NCBI GenBank assembly: GCA_037976565.1
Contig: CP137675.1
Coordinates: forward strand, 23,764,629 to 23,828,628
From: Mesocentrotus franciscanus
Lineage: Eukaryota > Echinodermata > Echinoidea > Camarodonta > Strongylocentrotidae
Direction: 5' to 3'
DNA length: 64,000 nucleotides
Shown one piece after another: positions 13,001 through 28,000 of this stretch; within the stretch, counting starts at the first letter, position 1, and each line of letters starts with the position of its first letter. The notes beneath the pieces were generated by a model. The model was not told the DNA's origin and searched no databases. It saw nothing but the letters and a program-made list of their open reading frames with translations. The position numbers were made by a program, and so were the translations under genes.

Positions 13001-16000
13001 GGAGGCAAAAGATCGTCTCAGCCAGCTCGAAAAAAATGTCGCCGATTTACGGAGCCAGAAGAACGAGGCGGACTCAGATAATCAGGTATAAATAATCAAT
13101 ATTAACATTGAAGGTGTTTATAGCACTATTAACGATCTTTTACAGTATTAAGCAGTGTTTAACATGGAAGTGGATAGTTTTTGTATGATGTAAATGTTGA
13201 CTTTCCATGTGTTTATTTTATGAGAATGTTTATTTAAGCCCTGAGATACTTTTCAAATAAAGAGACAAAATTTTCCCTGCCATAAATTTCATTTATTTCA
13301 TGATATTATTCAGATTCTTATCTGCAATTCAGTTTAGCTCAGTTAAAATGGCAATTATTTACCATAACAAAAATGCATACAAAAACGCTTGTAGCGAGGG
13401 AGCCCAAAAAACAATACTTGCTTTGCTATTACAGCTACTGATAAACATTAAACAAATATACAAAGTAAAACAAACTAATAATTAAATCTTATACAAACAA
13501 CCATCACACGTACATTTCAATAAATCGAATGTAATAATCATAATTATCATAACATTTATGCCAAAGACAAACGAAACGTATATATCATGAAAAATATTAT
13601 ATTCAATATCTTTCAGCGTCTTTCACTTGAGATGACGGAACTAGAGGCTGACATCAGGCCGCTCCTGTCAGAGAAGGAACAGTTGATATGTTACTCCATG
13701 GTAAGTTCTTAAGATAATAATCACTGCATCATACACTGTTGTCCAAAACATAATATATTTACCTCTTTTCATGAAGTGATTATGACAATATGTTTTATTC
13801 TTGATAGATAATGGGTACATCTTCTGAAAACTTTATTGATCAATCATAGAGATTACTTATTGAGCAGTTATGGAGATTGATCGATAAAGTTCTGGGATGA
13901 TATTAACTTTATTTTTATCCCCTCGCCGACGAAGTCGGAGGGGATATAGAAACGCCGCTGTCCGTCCTTCCGTCCGTCCGTCCGTTACAAATTTGGTTTC
14001 CGATCAATAACTTCAGTAATGTTTGACGGATTTTAATGAAGTTTGATATGAAGGTACATGGTATCAAAATACAGGCTAAGTTCGATTTCGGAGTATGTAG
14101 GTCAAAGGTCAAAGGTCATAGCTCATTAAATATGCGAAAAAATACACATCTGGTTTCCGATCGATAACTTCAGTAATGTTTGACGGATTTTAATGAAATT
14201 TGATATGAAGGTACATGCTATCAAAACACAGCCAAAGTTCGATTTCGGAGTATGTAGGTCAAAGGTGAAAGGTCATAGCTTATTAAATATGCAAAAACAC
14301 CTAATTATATAGTAATATAATAATATAGTCTAATGGAGGTAACTTGTACCCTGCGAGGGGATGCTACGCTTTGCGTTGACTTTTCTAGTTGAAGAATGAA
14401 TCGTATTGTCACAATCACTTCATCAAAAGAGGTAGGGACAAACATTCCAAATTTATGGGCGACAGTGTGTTATCAAATGATCATTTATGTAATACTTTTT
14501 AGCGTCTTTCCGATGTGATCTCTCAACAAACAGCCGACATGAAGCAGCTCATGTCAAAGAAGGAACAGCTGATTTATAGGTTCCTTGCCTGAGGCCGCCA
14601 TCACGTTGAAAGTCTAGCTTAAGATGGCGGTCTCCTGCATATTTTCAAATTTGAAATGATTTGTCAACTATATGATTTTTTGGGAAAGGTATAATTACTT
14701 AACTGATTTATATTATAATATGATTATATATGTATTTTTACTTTTGTAGATAATGTATATGTACCTAGCTTGTATATTACTTTTTATTGTGCTGAAAAAT
14801 GCAGAAATGAAATCAAACAAACAAACTCCAAGCTTTTTTTTCTTAAAAGAATAATCAATACATCATAGTACCCTTCACGTTGGTTTAATCATCGCCATCT
14901 TCAGGCTTTCAGCAAACAACTGCAAGAGCATATATAGCACATTTACACAAGATTTACCCTCCCCAAGAAGCAAAGAAAAACAAAACGTTACTAACACACA
15001 AACAAACACACAAACATACAAATGTACAAATGAACAAACAAATTAATGAATGAAAAAGTAAACAAATAAATAAATGAATAAATAAATACATACTTAAATA
15101 AATTATAAAGATAAGTATATAAATAAGCAAAACACTGACAACCATAAATAGCGTTACCAATCAGTATTTTCTGTAATATCTTAATATCGTTTCTCGTTTC
15201 ATGCTAAATAGGAGTTAGAGAGGAAATTCTTAGACACCACAGATCGTCTCAGTCAACTTGGGGAGGATGTTGCCAATTTACAAAGCCAAAAGAATGAGGC
15301 AGATTCAGATAATCAGGTAAAAAATAATTATATTATTATGATTCTATCCAAAGCTCTATTAACCATCTTTTACACAAAAAATGTTTAAAATGGACTCTTC
15401 TCATAATTATATTCATGATATTATTGACCTTTGATTTGGTTGAATTTCAAATAGAGAGAAGAAAATTTCCCACTGACATTTTATTTTATTGTGCTTAATC
15501 GTCGCAGAAATATACATATTTATATCTTATTTTATCACTGTAAATGCTAAAGAATGCAAATTTCCTTTTTTTAGGTCATGTAAGGGATCACTTTCTCTGG
15601 AGTTCAATTCACTCCAAATTTCAACTCTAAACAAAATGATCGAAGTTACTATGACTCCCAAAAGAGGATCCCACATATAATATTTCTAACGACTTATTTA
15701 TGTATAATATCAAACTAATCATACTTATTTAGCGGCTTGCTGATGTGATCTCACAACAAAACGCTGATAAGGAGAAGCTCGTATCGGTGAAGGAACAACT
15801 CCTGTCTAACTCAAAGGTATGTCTTTTTCTTTGTCCTTTTTGAGAAAGTAATAACTACATTATATTGATACACGGTGCCTTTAATGTTTGTTTCGAAGAT
15901 TGTAATTATCACAAAGTAAATTATCACATAGTAAGTTAAGACCCTTTCGCTCCAAGCAGACAGTGAAAAGGCATGAAAGCACATATAGAAGTAAATTTTG

Positions 16001-19000
16001 ATAAAAAGATATATAGCATTAAAAATGTTCGTCGATATAAAAAACTTAACATAGGATTTCATTTCCATAATTTGTTTGTGTTATCTCCATTTTATTGAAC
16101 CATGATAACTAGGAGTTAGAGGAGAAAAATGCCGAGACCGACGATCGTCTCACCGAGTTGAAGAAGGAATTTGCCGATTTCCAGAGCCAGAAGAACGAAA
16201 CAGAGGCAGAAAATCAGGTACAAGTTATAATTTCTTATTAATCGAGATACATGTGTACAAGTATAATATTATCAACCACGTATTGGACAGTTTCTGTGTT
16301 ATATTATCATATCCCTGTTTATTAAAAAAAAAACAATGATAATGATATAGTCATCTCTCCTTAATGCTTAAGACATCATTAATAATTAAATAAACATACT
16401 TACTGATATTTTCAGCGCCTTTCTGATGCGGTCTCACAGCGACAGGCTAATATAGAGCAGCTCCTTGCTGAGAAGGAACAGCTCGTGTCTAACTCTGAGG
16501 TATGTATGTTTGTTTGATTGTTTGGTTCTTTGGTTAGTTAGTTTATATCAATATAGTTTATCCACACATGGAGCCTTAATGTTAGTTTTAATACTCTAAT
16601 CACTCCAAAAATAAGGTGATGCCGTTTTCCTGATTAGCAGACGGATTGCAACTATTTCAACTTTTGTTCGAACACATGTAATGTAAATAGTCTAGCGATG
16701 CTACTTCAGTATTTGAAAGGGGGGGGGGGTAAGAGCCTACGAAGAAAATCCCCACCCCATCCCTGACGAATTTTAACCCCCTCCCCAAAAAAAAAAACAA
16801 CGACACAACAACAAAACAATAATAATAATGATAATAAACATAACACGTAATTATAAGTAAAATGGGTGAAATATTGTAAGTTAAACAATCATCTGACTTT
16901 AAAAAAGATAGAAATAACTGATATTTCCTTTTAAAAACAATCTGCTCTGGTTGAAATGCGAAATTGCAAAACGGTAATGTAAAGTACATGTTCTGAAGTC
17001 ATGCTTCAACAGATTGAAGAGACGGAGTAACTGAAATCACAAAGGATCTAATAGGTAAACACCGGTACAGAAAAAGTGAACGCCGATTTTATGTTATAGA
17101 TTATGGAAACATCACACAATATTTATTCAACGTATCAATATACCTATTTAAAAGGAATTGAAGAAGAGCCATTCAGCAGTAAATCAAGAGAAAAACCGAC
17201 TTGATCTTCTCGTGGGGAGCTTGACAAGGGAAAAAGAACTTCTTTCAGCCCAACTTGAATCAGCCGGCCAGAAATATCAGGTGAGAATTATCGATAAACA
17301 GACAAACAAACAGACAAAATAGGATTGATACTATACGTAAAATATGTCCATATAAACAGAATTGATGCGAACATAAACGAAAATGTTCGACCTTTAATCT
17401 CTTTTCCTCATGTGATGTCACTTGACGACTAAAGAAATAAAACACGTAAATTTTCATCCAAAAAGTATTGATGTAAAATAAAGTATCGATGTAAAGTAAG
17501 TATGAGATTATTAGTTTAAAAAAGACTATTGATGTAAAGTACGTATGAGACTATCAAAATAATGTTAAATAAACAAATAGGAGTCCGAAAAAGAAAATCA
17601 GACTCTAAAGAAATAATGATAAAAAGAACAAAATGACACAAAAATTCGTTTTTGTACAGGTATTAAAGGATCAGTTTGAATCAACCAATGAAGAGGGTAA
17701 GAGGCTTCAGTCTCTATCTCAACAGCTCAGCGAAGAAAAGGCCCAACTCTCCAGGCAACTTGAAGAAGCTCGACAGAATTGCCAGGTAAATACCGAAGCA
17801 AAACAAAAACAAAAAAACAAAACGGCGGCTTGTAAATCAGCTTGTAAATCAAACTAGGAGGTACTATGTCTGTCAAAGTTGATCATGGTCAATATTTTTT
17901 TGTTTTTGTTTTTGTTTTGTTTTAATTTTGCGTATTGTTGATGCCTTATTTTGATGGAAATCTACCACATTTACTTACATGATAGGTTTCAACAATAATT
18001 AGTGCTTCAGAGAATGTCTTATCTTGTCGTTGATCATTTGGAAAATTATGATTTCCTATTTGATTTTTTAGTTCTGTGAGTTTTGAAATGCCTTTGAAAA
18101 TTGTTCCTTTTCATAGACAAGACACAATGTTCTTTTGTTCTCTGTCGATTTCTCTATCTTCCCTCCCCCCCCTTATCTCCCCCTCCCTCTCTCTTTCTTT
18201 TACTTTCTTTTTGTTTTGAAAGGAATTGGAGGAGAAACTCTCGGCTGAGAACCAAGCGAAGGAACAACATCAAAATGAAAAACTTTCAGCTCAAGTTAAG
18301 AAGGCTCAACAGCAATATCAGGTATAAAAACAATACAAGTTGTAAAAAAAGAAAGAAAAAACATCATTGCCAGCAAACAAGCAAATCGAAGATATATATA
18401 GATTATTAGATTATTACTGTCAAACCGGAAACTTTCGCTTATTATTAAGGAATACCATTCCGCAAAAAATCCCGCGAATTGCAAATATTCAATATTGTGT
18501 CAACTGATAGTCTTTCAACTATTTCGCGGCATGAAGCTTTCGCGAATCTGAATAAATCGCGAAATTCGTGAACATTCAATGCACTCTGTAGTTTCTGGTC
18601 TTACAGTATTCAGTTATCCATTCGTCGGAATACGCTGATAAACATGTTTTTTTAATCTCTAGAATGCTGTTTTATTATTTTGAAAATGGGATGTTCGAAA
18701 GACACCTTTAAAATGCTTCGGAATCATATTCTTACTCCCTTAATTCAGAGGAGTGGAAATCCACTCTTCAAGGAGTTCTATTATTATTAGTCACTTCGTT
18801 TTGGACTTGAATCCATTCCAAATTAACACGGAAACTACTCCAAATTAGGTGTTTGAATTATTCCACTGTTTTGAGCGTGGGTTTGAACTATAATGTAGAC
18901 GTGATCCCTATCATGATGGTTCCTGAAATAGATGATTTCCACTCATGTACATTTTGAGAGTAAATACAATTCTCACGTTGTACTGCTAAATTTTAAGACA

Positions 19001-22000
19001 TCTTGAAGCCTTCTGACTCTTTTAAACTCTTCTTAAATCTTTCTAAACACACTTCCAGAGATGATGTCCACTCAGGTAAATTTTGAGAATAAAAGCAATT
19101 TCTCATGTTGTACTGCTAAATTTTAAAGGTAAAGACCAGTTTTGGAAACGCCCCTCTCTCAAAAAATGAAATGGAAGCTCTCTTTACCAATCATGTGAAA
19201 GAATATGTTCTGACTAATACGTGATGATAAAAATTTTGCCGGGAAACCGCCTACTAATTGATATATTTGGTAAATTATTATATCTATTGGGACCAAATAG
19301 ATATCGCGCACGTGGTCGTAGTCCCATATACATCTTTCTGTATACAGTGCTTGTAACTTTACCAAGACTGGGCCAAATTTCTTATCATTTTGATGATTCC
19401 AGAACCTTGCAGTACACACCAATACTTATATGCTAGATGATCAACTTTTCTGATCGATTCCACAACGTTTCTTTCACAATGCAATCGCATGACCAGAACT
19501 GGTCTTTATCTTTAAGACATCTGAAAGCCTTCTTACTCTTTTAAACTCTCATTACATATTTCTAAACATGTTTCCAGCGAGGATTTCCACATAATTCCAC
19601 TCATGTAAATTTTGAGAGTATATACAAGGAATTTATTATGTTGTACGTGTACTGCTAAACCTTAATACATCTTCAAGCCTTCTGACTCTTTTAAACTCTT
19701 CTTAAATCTTTCTAAACATACTTCCAGAGAGGATTTCCACTCATGCAAATTTTTAAAGTAAATACAATTTCATCTTGAAGCGTTCTGACTCTTTTAAACT
19801 CTTCTTAAATCTTTCTAAACACACTTCCACTTTCACCCCTTTTTATCTCTGTAGGACCTGAAAGAAAGATTCGCATTGGAGCTCGAGGGGGTGACGAAAA
19901 CTCGCAAAGAACTTACTGAGAGAGCGGCGAAAGAGAAGGATGAGCTCACAGCTGAACTTGCAGAAGCTCGCAAACAACTTGAGGTACACACAATCATACT
20001 TTAGAGGTCACGAGGCCTTGAACATTTTTTGTTTAAAAATGTGGCAAGTCAATGCATGTTGAGACATTACCTTTATTTCTTTGTGTATGGCGAATGAATA
20101 CCATTTTGGTTGTTGATTTCTAAATTTACATCATGCGAATATTGACGAGAAGAAAACCAATCCGAATATGACATACAATGAACGTTACAGAAGTCAGTAA
20201 AGTCTCTCCCTCTATTTCTCTTTCTTCCTCTCCGCTCCATATCTCCCTCCCTGCTTCTGTACCCCTCTCTCTCTCTCTCTGTCCCTTTCTCTCATTGCCT
20301 TTCTCTCATTCCTCCTCCTAATCCCCAAATCTCCCTTCGTCTCCCTGCCTTTTCCTTCTTTCCATCCCTATATCTGTTGTCAACATAACATTGAAACTCT
20401 ATCTTTGATTTGACATCTATAGGAAATGCAAGAGAGAATAGAACGTTTCCAGAAAATGAGCGACGGATTAGCCGAGAAGAATTATAGCCTCTCAGGTGAA
20501 ATTGGAATCGCCGCCAGGAACTACCAGGTACATGTATAAACAAACCTCCAAAGAAAACTAGATTAACATTGATTATTATATAATCCAAATTTACATTGAT
20601 TATTTTATAACGATCGCAAAGACTTTCAAGAAATCAACCAATCAAGACAATTCCAAAAGCCTTGTAAGTCACCTTTTGAAATTACATAATCCGAACATTA
20701 TTTCTATAAGCATTACAATAGCATATTGAAATGGGATTTAAGCTGATATCTTGTAAGTCCTTGCGATCAAGTTTTGAAGTTTTTAGGGTTTTTTTCAGCC
20801 TGTTTCTTTGAGGTGTATTTATGTTTCGGCCATGAAATTAAGGCTGACAACAATCTTTAATTATTATCATTTTTTTTAACGTAGTGAGATTTTGTTTGAA
20901 GCACTAAACAAGTGTTCACTACATGTCCATGAGAACTCGTTTTCCCTCACGTCTTCATTTTTTTTCTTTTTCGGACAGGAGCTGGAGAATGAATTCAAGT
21001 CTTCGAAAGAGGAAAGCGAGAAGAAAGTTACCAAGCTGCAGGAGAAGAATGACTTCCTTTTATCTGAACTCTCAAATGTCCGCAGAAAATGCAAGGTGAT
21101 AATACAAAATTAATTTTGTTACCAAGAGATGCCCTAAAGGATTATATTACGTCATAAATTCCCTACCTAACAACTTAAATCATATGAAATAAGTAAAGAT
21201 TTTGCAAAAAAAAGGTAACCTATCACCCAAAATCTCTTAGTTTATTCGCTCCATGACGCTTTTTCAACACACACCAAAACCATGAATATTCCAAGTAGAA
21301 TGTAACTGCATATTCATAACAAGATATGGAATGAAAAAGATAATAATAATAATAATAAGACTCATTAAAGAAAGACATTTGATACATCCATATCTAAAGC
21401 ATGTTGTAAGTCTTATTCCTAAATATGCCTCGAGGATCTTTAAAAAACTACTTTTAAATACTTTTTATTTTTTACATTAGCATAAAATTCATGACCATGG
21501 TATGGAAGTCTGAGTAAAATGGATAATTTTAGAGCTAATTAAGCATCTCCCTTTTAAAAAAGAAAAAGAATACATATCTCTCTACCGACCGAAATACATT
21601 AACCTCCCTTTCTTTACACCTACAGGAGCTACAGGGGACACTTGAGGATTTAAAAGAAGAGAATAAGAACATGGTTCAGGAAACAATTTCGGCACAGGGA
21701 GGAAAGAATGAGGAAGTATATGAAGAGCTGATGAAAAGCTTCCAAGAATGCAAGGTAATAACATGTTATCTTAATCATGTAGAGGTGTCGTGGTCTAGTG
21801 GATACGTCTTCGGACTGAGGATCACATGGTTCGCGATTCGAGTCCCGCCACTGGACTAATGTCCCTTTGGCAAGATATTAATCTACATTTTGCCACTCAG
21901 GTAACGGTAGGAAGGAATTCCTTGAATGCTGTGAGCACAAAAATCGGTAGCCTAGCAGAGCCTGGGTTATATGGGAGCACCTTGAGCACTTTTCATTGTC

Positions 22001-25000
22001 GATATGTGCGCTATAAAACTATCCAATATCAATATTATCATGATAACTATTATTATTTGTATTATTATTATCATTATCATTGTTATTGTTATTATGTTCA
22101 TTATCATTATAATCATTAAAAGCCCTGTTTAACTCTTTTCAAAGAAAATGGAAGTGACGGGATTTTGCGTGAAGCTATGAATTAATCTGTGTGGAAAAAA
22201 TTACTGTGAACTTAATTGATATAAAATTGACGATAATGAAAAGAAGATATTCCAAGATTAAATGACATTTTTGTGTTGGACTGAATTTGGAATTTATTCT
22301 GAATAACATTCATGTTTTGACCTTAAAGAAAGAAAATCTTTTCCCTTATTTTTCTTCAGGAAATGGAAGAGGCATTGGATGAAGAAAAGGAAGAGTTCGA
22401 AGAAACAGTTGCCAAATGGGAGAAAGAAAAAGCCAATTTCTTGAAGCAACTCGAAGATCGTCAAGGTGTATTCCAGGTAATAAAAATTGACGATCATTAT
22501 CACATATAGGTGCATGTGAATAAAATAATAGAAAATGTCCACGCATTACGTACCGAACAGAAACCACCGATTTCCCAAAAACCTCTCGTTAAATATAACC
22601 CTCGAATAAATACAAGGTTTTTATGGGTCACGCTCTTTTCAGATTGCTTCAGCAGAACTTTGGAATAAAAAAATGCCCGAAAGTTTCAAAAATTGTGCAA
22701 CTGTTGACAAGATTTAAAACACGTCTTAAAACATTTTCTTATTGGGGAAAAAATAATCCTATGTTACTTGGTGACGTGAGGAACTATTCTGAGCGTATCC
22801 CTCCCTCCCCCTCTCTTTCTCTCTTCACTATTCTCTCTCTTTACTTTCTTTCCCTTTAATACAGTGCGAAGGGAAATATTTGTGTTATAATTTATTATGG
22901 TATAATATTAGGATTATTATAACGTGTTGATAACCCAGAGAACCTCATAATTCTCCCTGAGGGCCCTGCAATCATGTTATACCTCGGGTGAAGCCCTGAT
23001 ACCATGATAAAGCGCATAATCATTCCAGTAATTTATTTCTACCGGTAGCTTCACCTGGGTGTAGAGTGGCAAATGCATATTAATGTGTTGCCAAATTAGT
23101 GCCGGGCGGGACTCGAAGCTTGAAACATGTGGTCTACAATCAGGTGACATATCCGCTGGACCACATCACTTCTTAACGAAGTACTGAATGTATGTTAAAT
23201 ACATCATCGATTGACCTTTGACATAATCAAAGGTCAATTAATCTGTTGATGACTTGCTATGGGCTGCGTACTGATCGGATGGTGCAAATGACAGTCCTGT
23301 TTATAAGTACAATAAGTGTCCAGAAATCAACCCAAGGACATGATAGACGAAATAAAATGTAGATCATATCGATAATTATGACAATAATCAGGATCATGGA
23401 TCTAATTTTATCTAACAGTTTCTTTTTAAATTGACCCAATGCGTAACCAAGACAAAAACTGACTAGCTGTGCTTAACAAAAATTATTCATTGATTTCAGG
23501 AGGTCAATTCCAGCCCGGCTAAGCTTCAAGGCGGAACCGAAAATCTTGACGAGCGAATTTCTGGGCTCCAGAAAGAGAAAAAGAAATTAGAAGAAAAACT
23601 TCAGGCTGCCGAAAAAGAGCGCGAGGTAAACAGAAAAAATGGAAACCCTATAAAGAAAAGAAAAAAGGGTCATAAATATTATAATAATTTTCCCCATTGG
23701 AAGGGGGGTTTTGATTTGTGAAAACATGTGTTACAAAGAATCTTGAGTGAGTTTAAACTTGTTCAAACTCGCAACCCGGACAACTTTTTGATGACAAAAA
23801 AAAAGCTTTTGACAAACATTTTGACAAGCATTTTGACACACATTGTATCGAATTATATTTCAATATTTCCTCAAAGTTGCAAATTTCAGAATTGAAGACC
23901 TCCTATACTATATCCCGTTAAATGACAAATTTAACAACCTCTAACAGGATCGCAAAGATTTTCAAGAAATCAAACTTAGACAGTTCAATGGCCTTATGTA
24001 ACATGGCAATGACATGTTATGTAGCATGACAATAACACGCTCCACTATAATACGAATATGATTTCTAAAGGCAATACCACAAGGTCTTGAAATTACCCTC
24101 GATTCTTGAAAGTCTTTGCGATCACTTTCTCTTGTAGAGGTGGGTTACTTCAGTTAAGAAGTTCTCCGGACTAACCCACAAGATACGGGTTCGAATCCCT
24201 GTCGCAGCGCTTACATCCTTTGGCAGGATATTGATCTACATTTGCCACACTCGAAACAGGTGTAATAAATGGGTAGGAGGTAATCCTCGAAGACACTAAA
24301 CGCTACAGTTGCTGAAGCTAGAGCCGGGGAATAGTATCATCCAAACTCCTTTGGGACAGCATATAGAGATCTTATATGATAATATATTATAATACGCATT
24401 ATTCAAGAACAGCATGTTATTGTCTGTACTATAATTATTATCTGCAATCTTTTCTCCTTCTTTTGGCACAGGCATCGGAAAGTGAACTCAATCATGCAAT
24501 GAAGGAAAGCGAGAAGCAAGTCACAGAGCTGCAGGAAGAGAGTGATTACATGATACGTGAAATCGCATCACTACGCGACCTTTGCGTGGTAAGGAAATTG
24601 TATACCTCAAGAAATGATGAAATTAAATTCAAAGAAATGTTTAATTTCTTCAAAGAAAAAAAAAAACATTTCAAATGCCCCATTCATGTATTGTAAACAG
24701 TGTTATTGAAAATAGTCCCAAAGTATGATTTTGAAACTAAAGTTTATTAAATTCTTCATTAGAAATAAGAATAATCATCTTCTGCAATATTCAAGTAAAT
24801 TGTGTGATCTTTAGACCTAACCATTTTAAAAGCTCTCTTCAACCACTTTTACAGGAAATGGAAACATCTATGGAGTCCATGACAGAAAGGAATGATCAAC
24901 TGAAAAGGATTTTGAGGCTTACCAAGGAGGAAAAGGACGATGAACTCTTGGATGAATTGGAGAAAAGTTTCCTACGATGCCAGGTAAAAAAATGTTGTAT

Positions 25001-28000
25001 GTGAAAAATGGCGTACCCGGCATATTTTTGAAGCTGGCGTAAACAGGCCCCAATCTCAAGGACGAAGATTTTTTTTTTTTTTTTTTGCTTCTACAGCACA
25101 GGCCCTAGATACAAGTCACCTATTGCCCCCCCCCCCTCCACCCCCACCCCCTGGTCTGGGGGAACTCTCCGCTTATTTCTAAATACGTCACAGTACTATG
25201 AATATAGAAAATTGCTGGATCATGCATGAATCTATCAAAAAAAAAGACAATGTTAACTCTCAGTTCTCAACTAACATAAGAAAAAGGGCATCATGGGGGA
25301 TCAACGGGTACCACTTAGGCATTGTTGGATGTATAGAGGGCGCAAGTAGCTATTAGTAGTGCAGTGGGGCTTTAAGGAGTAGATTAGAAATGGTAGATTT
25401 GTCATGTTTGATGCATTTTGAAGGTGGAGTTTGCATTTCTCCGATATTTTTCTCTCCAGGATTTGGAAGAGGCATTGGAGCGAGAGCGGCAAGAATACCA
25501 AGAAGAATCTGTGATATGGAAGACAGAAAAGGCATATCTCTTTGAAGAACTCGAAGACTGTAAACTTGCAAGCAAGGTATGGACACTTATCATCGGTGGT
25601 AAATAGATTTATGTGTATAAATTATATTATAAACCTCACTTTAGAAATCTAGCCATCTGATTGGTCGAAATTGGAGTCGTGGTTTTAGCCATGCCCGCCT
25701 ACCAGTCAATAGTCTTTTAAAAAGTGCCCTCATACCCGCCTACCAGTCAATAGTCTTTTAAAAAGTGCCCCCACACCCGCATATCGGTCAATAGTCTTTT
25801 AACAAATGCCCTCATGCTGCGATCCCCATTGGTTTACGTGTTAAAATATTTTATTTGTGCGAGCGCGGATACCATAGAGTGCTTTTTGTCTGCGATTCTC
25901 AAAGGATTGTAAGGTTCAGTCATCTTTCCAGCGAAGATTAACAGACAGTGTCTCAGATTTTTTGTGATGTTTTAACTAATCTTTACTCAAGAAAATGATA
26001 AGGTAAGAATTCTTGGTAGATTTTTGTGTCAATTCGGTATACAAAAGATATAATGACTGCCTTGATATTCGAGGCAAATTTGTTTTTATAGGCTCTCGGA
26101 GACGTTGCATCCTGCCATCACCCCTCGGCACGCCTCGGGGTGATGACAGGGTGTAACGTAGCCTATAAAACAACTATCCCTCTCATAGCAGTCATTATAT
26201 CTATAATATTACACCATAATGATAATTAGTATTAAATTTAGGAACAGGGTACTATTGGTTTATCGTTTGATTTGTGTTTAATATTTCACAACGTGAGAAG
26301 AAGAAAAATGACAAGAGGTGCTAATAACAATCGCTTCGTTATTTTTAGGAAGCAAATTCCAGACCAGCTGAGATTCTAGGAGCTACCAAAAAGCTTGAAG
26401 AGCAAATCGCACAGCTTCAGAAAGGCAGGAAAGAACTGGAAGAAAAACTTCAGACTGCCGAAAAAGAGCGCAAGGTAAATATGATAAAAGTGAAATAACT
26501 ATTAACCACCGTATATGTGGTTGATATCTACTGTAGCTAATGGTCGTTAGAAAAGAAAAACAAAAAAATATATGTATATACCTTGCAAGTTTTATTTCTT
26601 TTGTAACTTATTTAATATTGTGTTTAACTTGATAAGGGCTTCATGTACAAGCACAAGTTGTTTATAGGTCCTGGGGGGTGTTTCACAAAGACTAAGATCG
26701 ACTTTAAGTTGGACTTAAGTGTGGCAGGCCGTTCATGCCATTGTTTGCTCTCACCATTAAGTTGGCATTATGATCTTCAGATAATATTTTTTCCTTCAAT
26801 AAAGAATTATCAAAAAATGTAAATTCTGTAGATTTTTTACCATGATTTGTACGTCCCTTGAGAGACCAATGCCAGTAAATGATGAGAGCAAACAGTGGCA
26901 TGAACGGCCTGCTATACTTAAGTCCAACTTAAAGTCGATCTTAGTCTTTGTGAAACACCCCCCTGGCCTATATTCTGTATTTATGATTTATACTTGAATT
27001 TTAAAGACGTCTTATTTTAATTGAATTCGATTAGATTAAATTAAAACAAACAAAACGGAGTATATATTGTGTAGAATTCGTAGGATTTTGAAAACTCATC
27101 TGAAAAATGAGTCACACAAACCTAGCTTTAGCTCACAAACGAATAGAGAACATCGTATAAATGCTGACACCGATCAATAAATCCAACCTTTTCAATAAAT
27201 TTGATAGTGCCATAAATCTATCGAAAATTTCTCGATGATAAATTCAAGATAATAGATTACTGTTGAGTATATATTTAGCGGGGAAATGTATTTCCCCCTT
27301 ATTTATTTGACGACATTGAGAAATTCTAACATTATATTTAAGATCGGTTTTGTGTTTACAAAGTTTGCATTGCACTTTTTATATTTTTCTCAAGGATTTT
27401 CGGGAGATAACTGCCCGTGAGATCCAGGGGTTCCAGGAAAAATCTGCCAAATTGGAGAAAGAAAAAGCCAATCTCCTGAAACAACTTGGCAGCTGTCAAA
27501 CTGAATGCAAGGTATGATAATAGACAACCAAAATGACCAACCCAAAATAGACCCACGTAAACAAAGTTGTATAAAAATCCCAACAATTAATAAATGATAC
27601 TGAAAATTCGGATATTCTAGAATAGGGTCTAAGTTTATATACTGAGTTAGGTTTACCATGTTAAAACATTATACTGTTCATCCGGATTGAACAAATGTGC
27701 TTTCATTTTTAAAAGAATCGATTTAACAATACCTTAAAGCTAAAATACAAATATTGACAAGGTGTGCTTATCACAAATGTTTTTGATCCATTAAGGAGGC
27801 TAAATCTAGAGCGGCTGAGATTCAAGGCGCTACCAAAAAGCTTGAGGAACAAATCGCTGAACTTCAAAATGAGAGGAAAAAACTGGCTGAAGAAATTCAG
27901 AATGCTGCCAAAGAGCAAGAGGTAAAATATGAAAAATTGATAAATAATCAAATGAAGTAAATACAACAAAACTTAGCGCACAGTCACCCGTGACTTACTG

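Noticed and set aside
21780..21860. Functional tRNA gene
   Set aside because: A and B boxes are present, but no proper acceptor stem closes and the SINE body and tail follow; other copies share that body.
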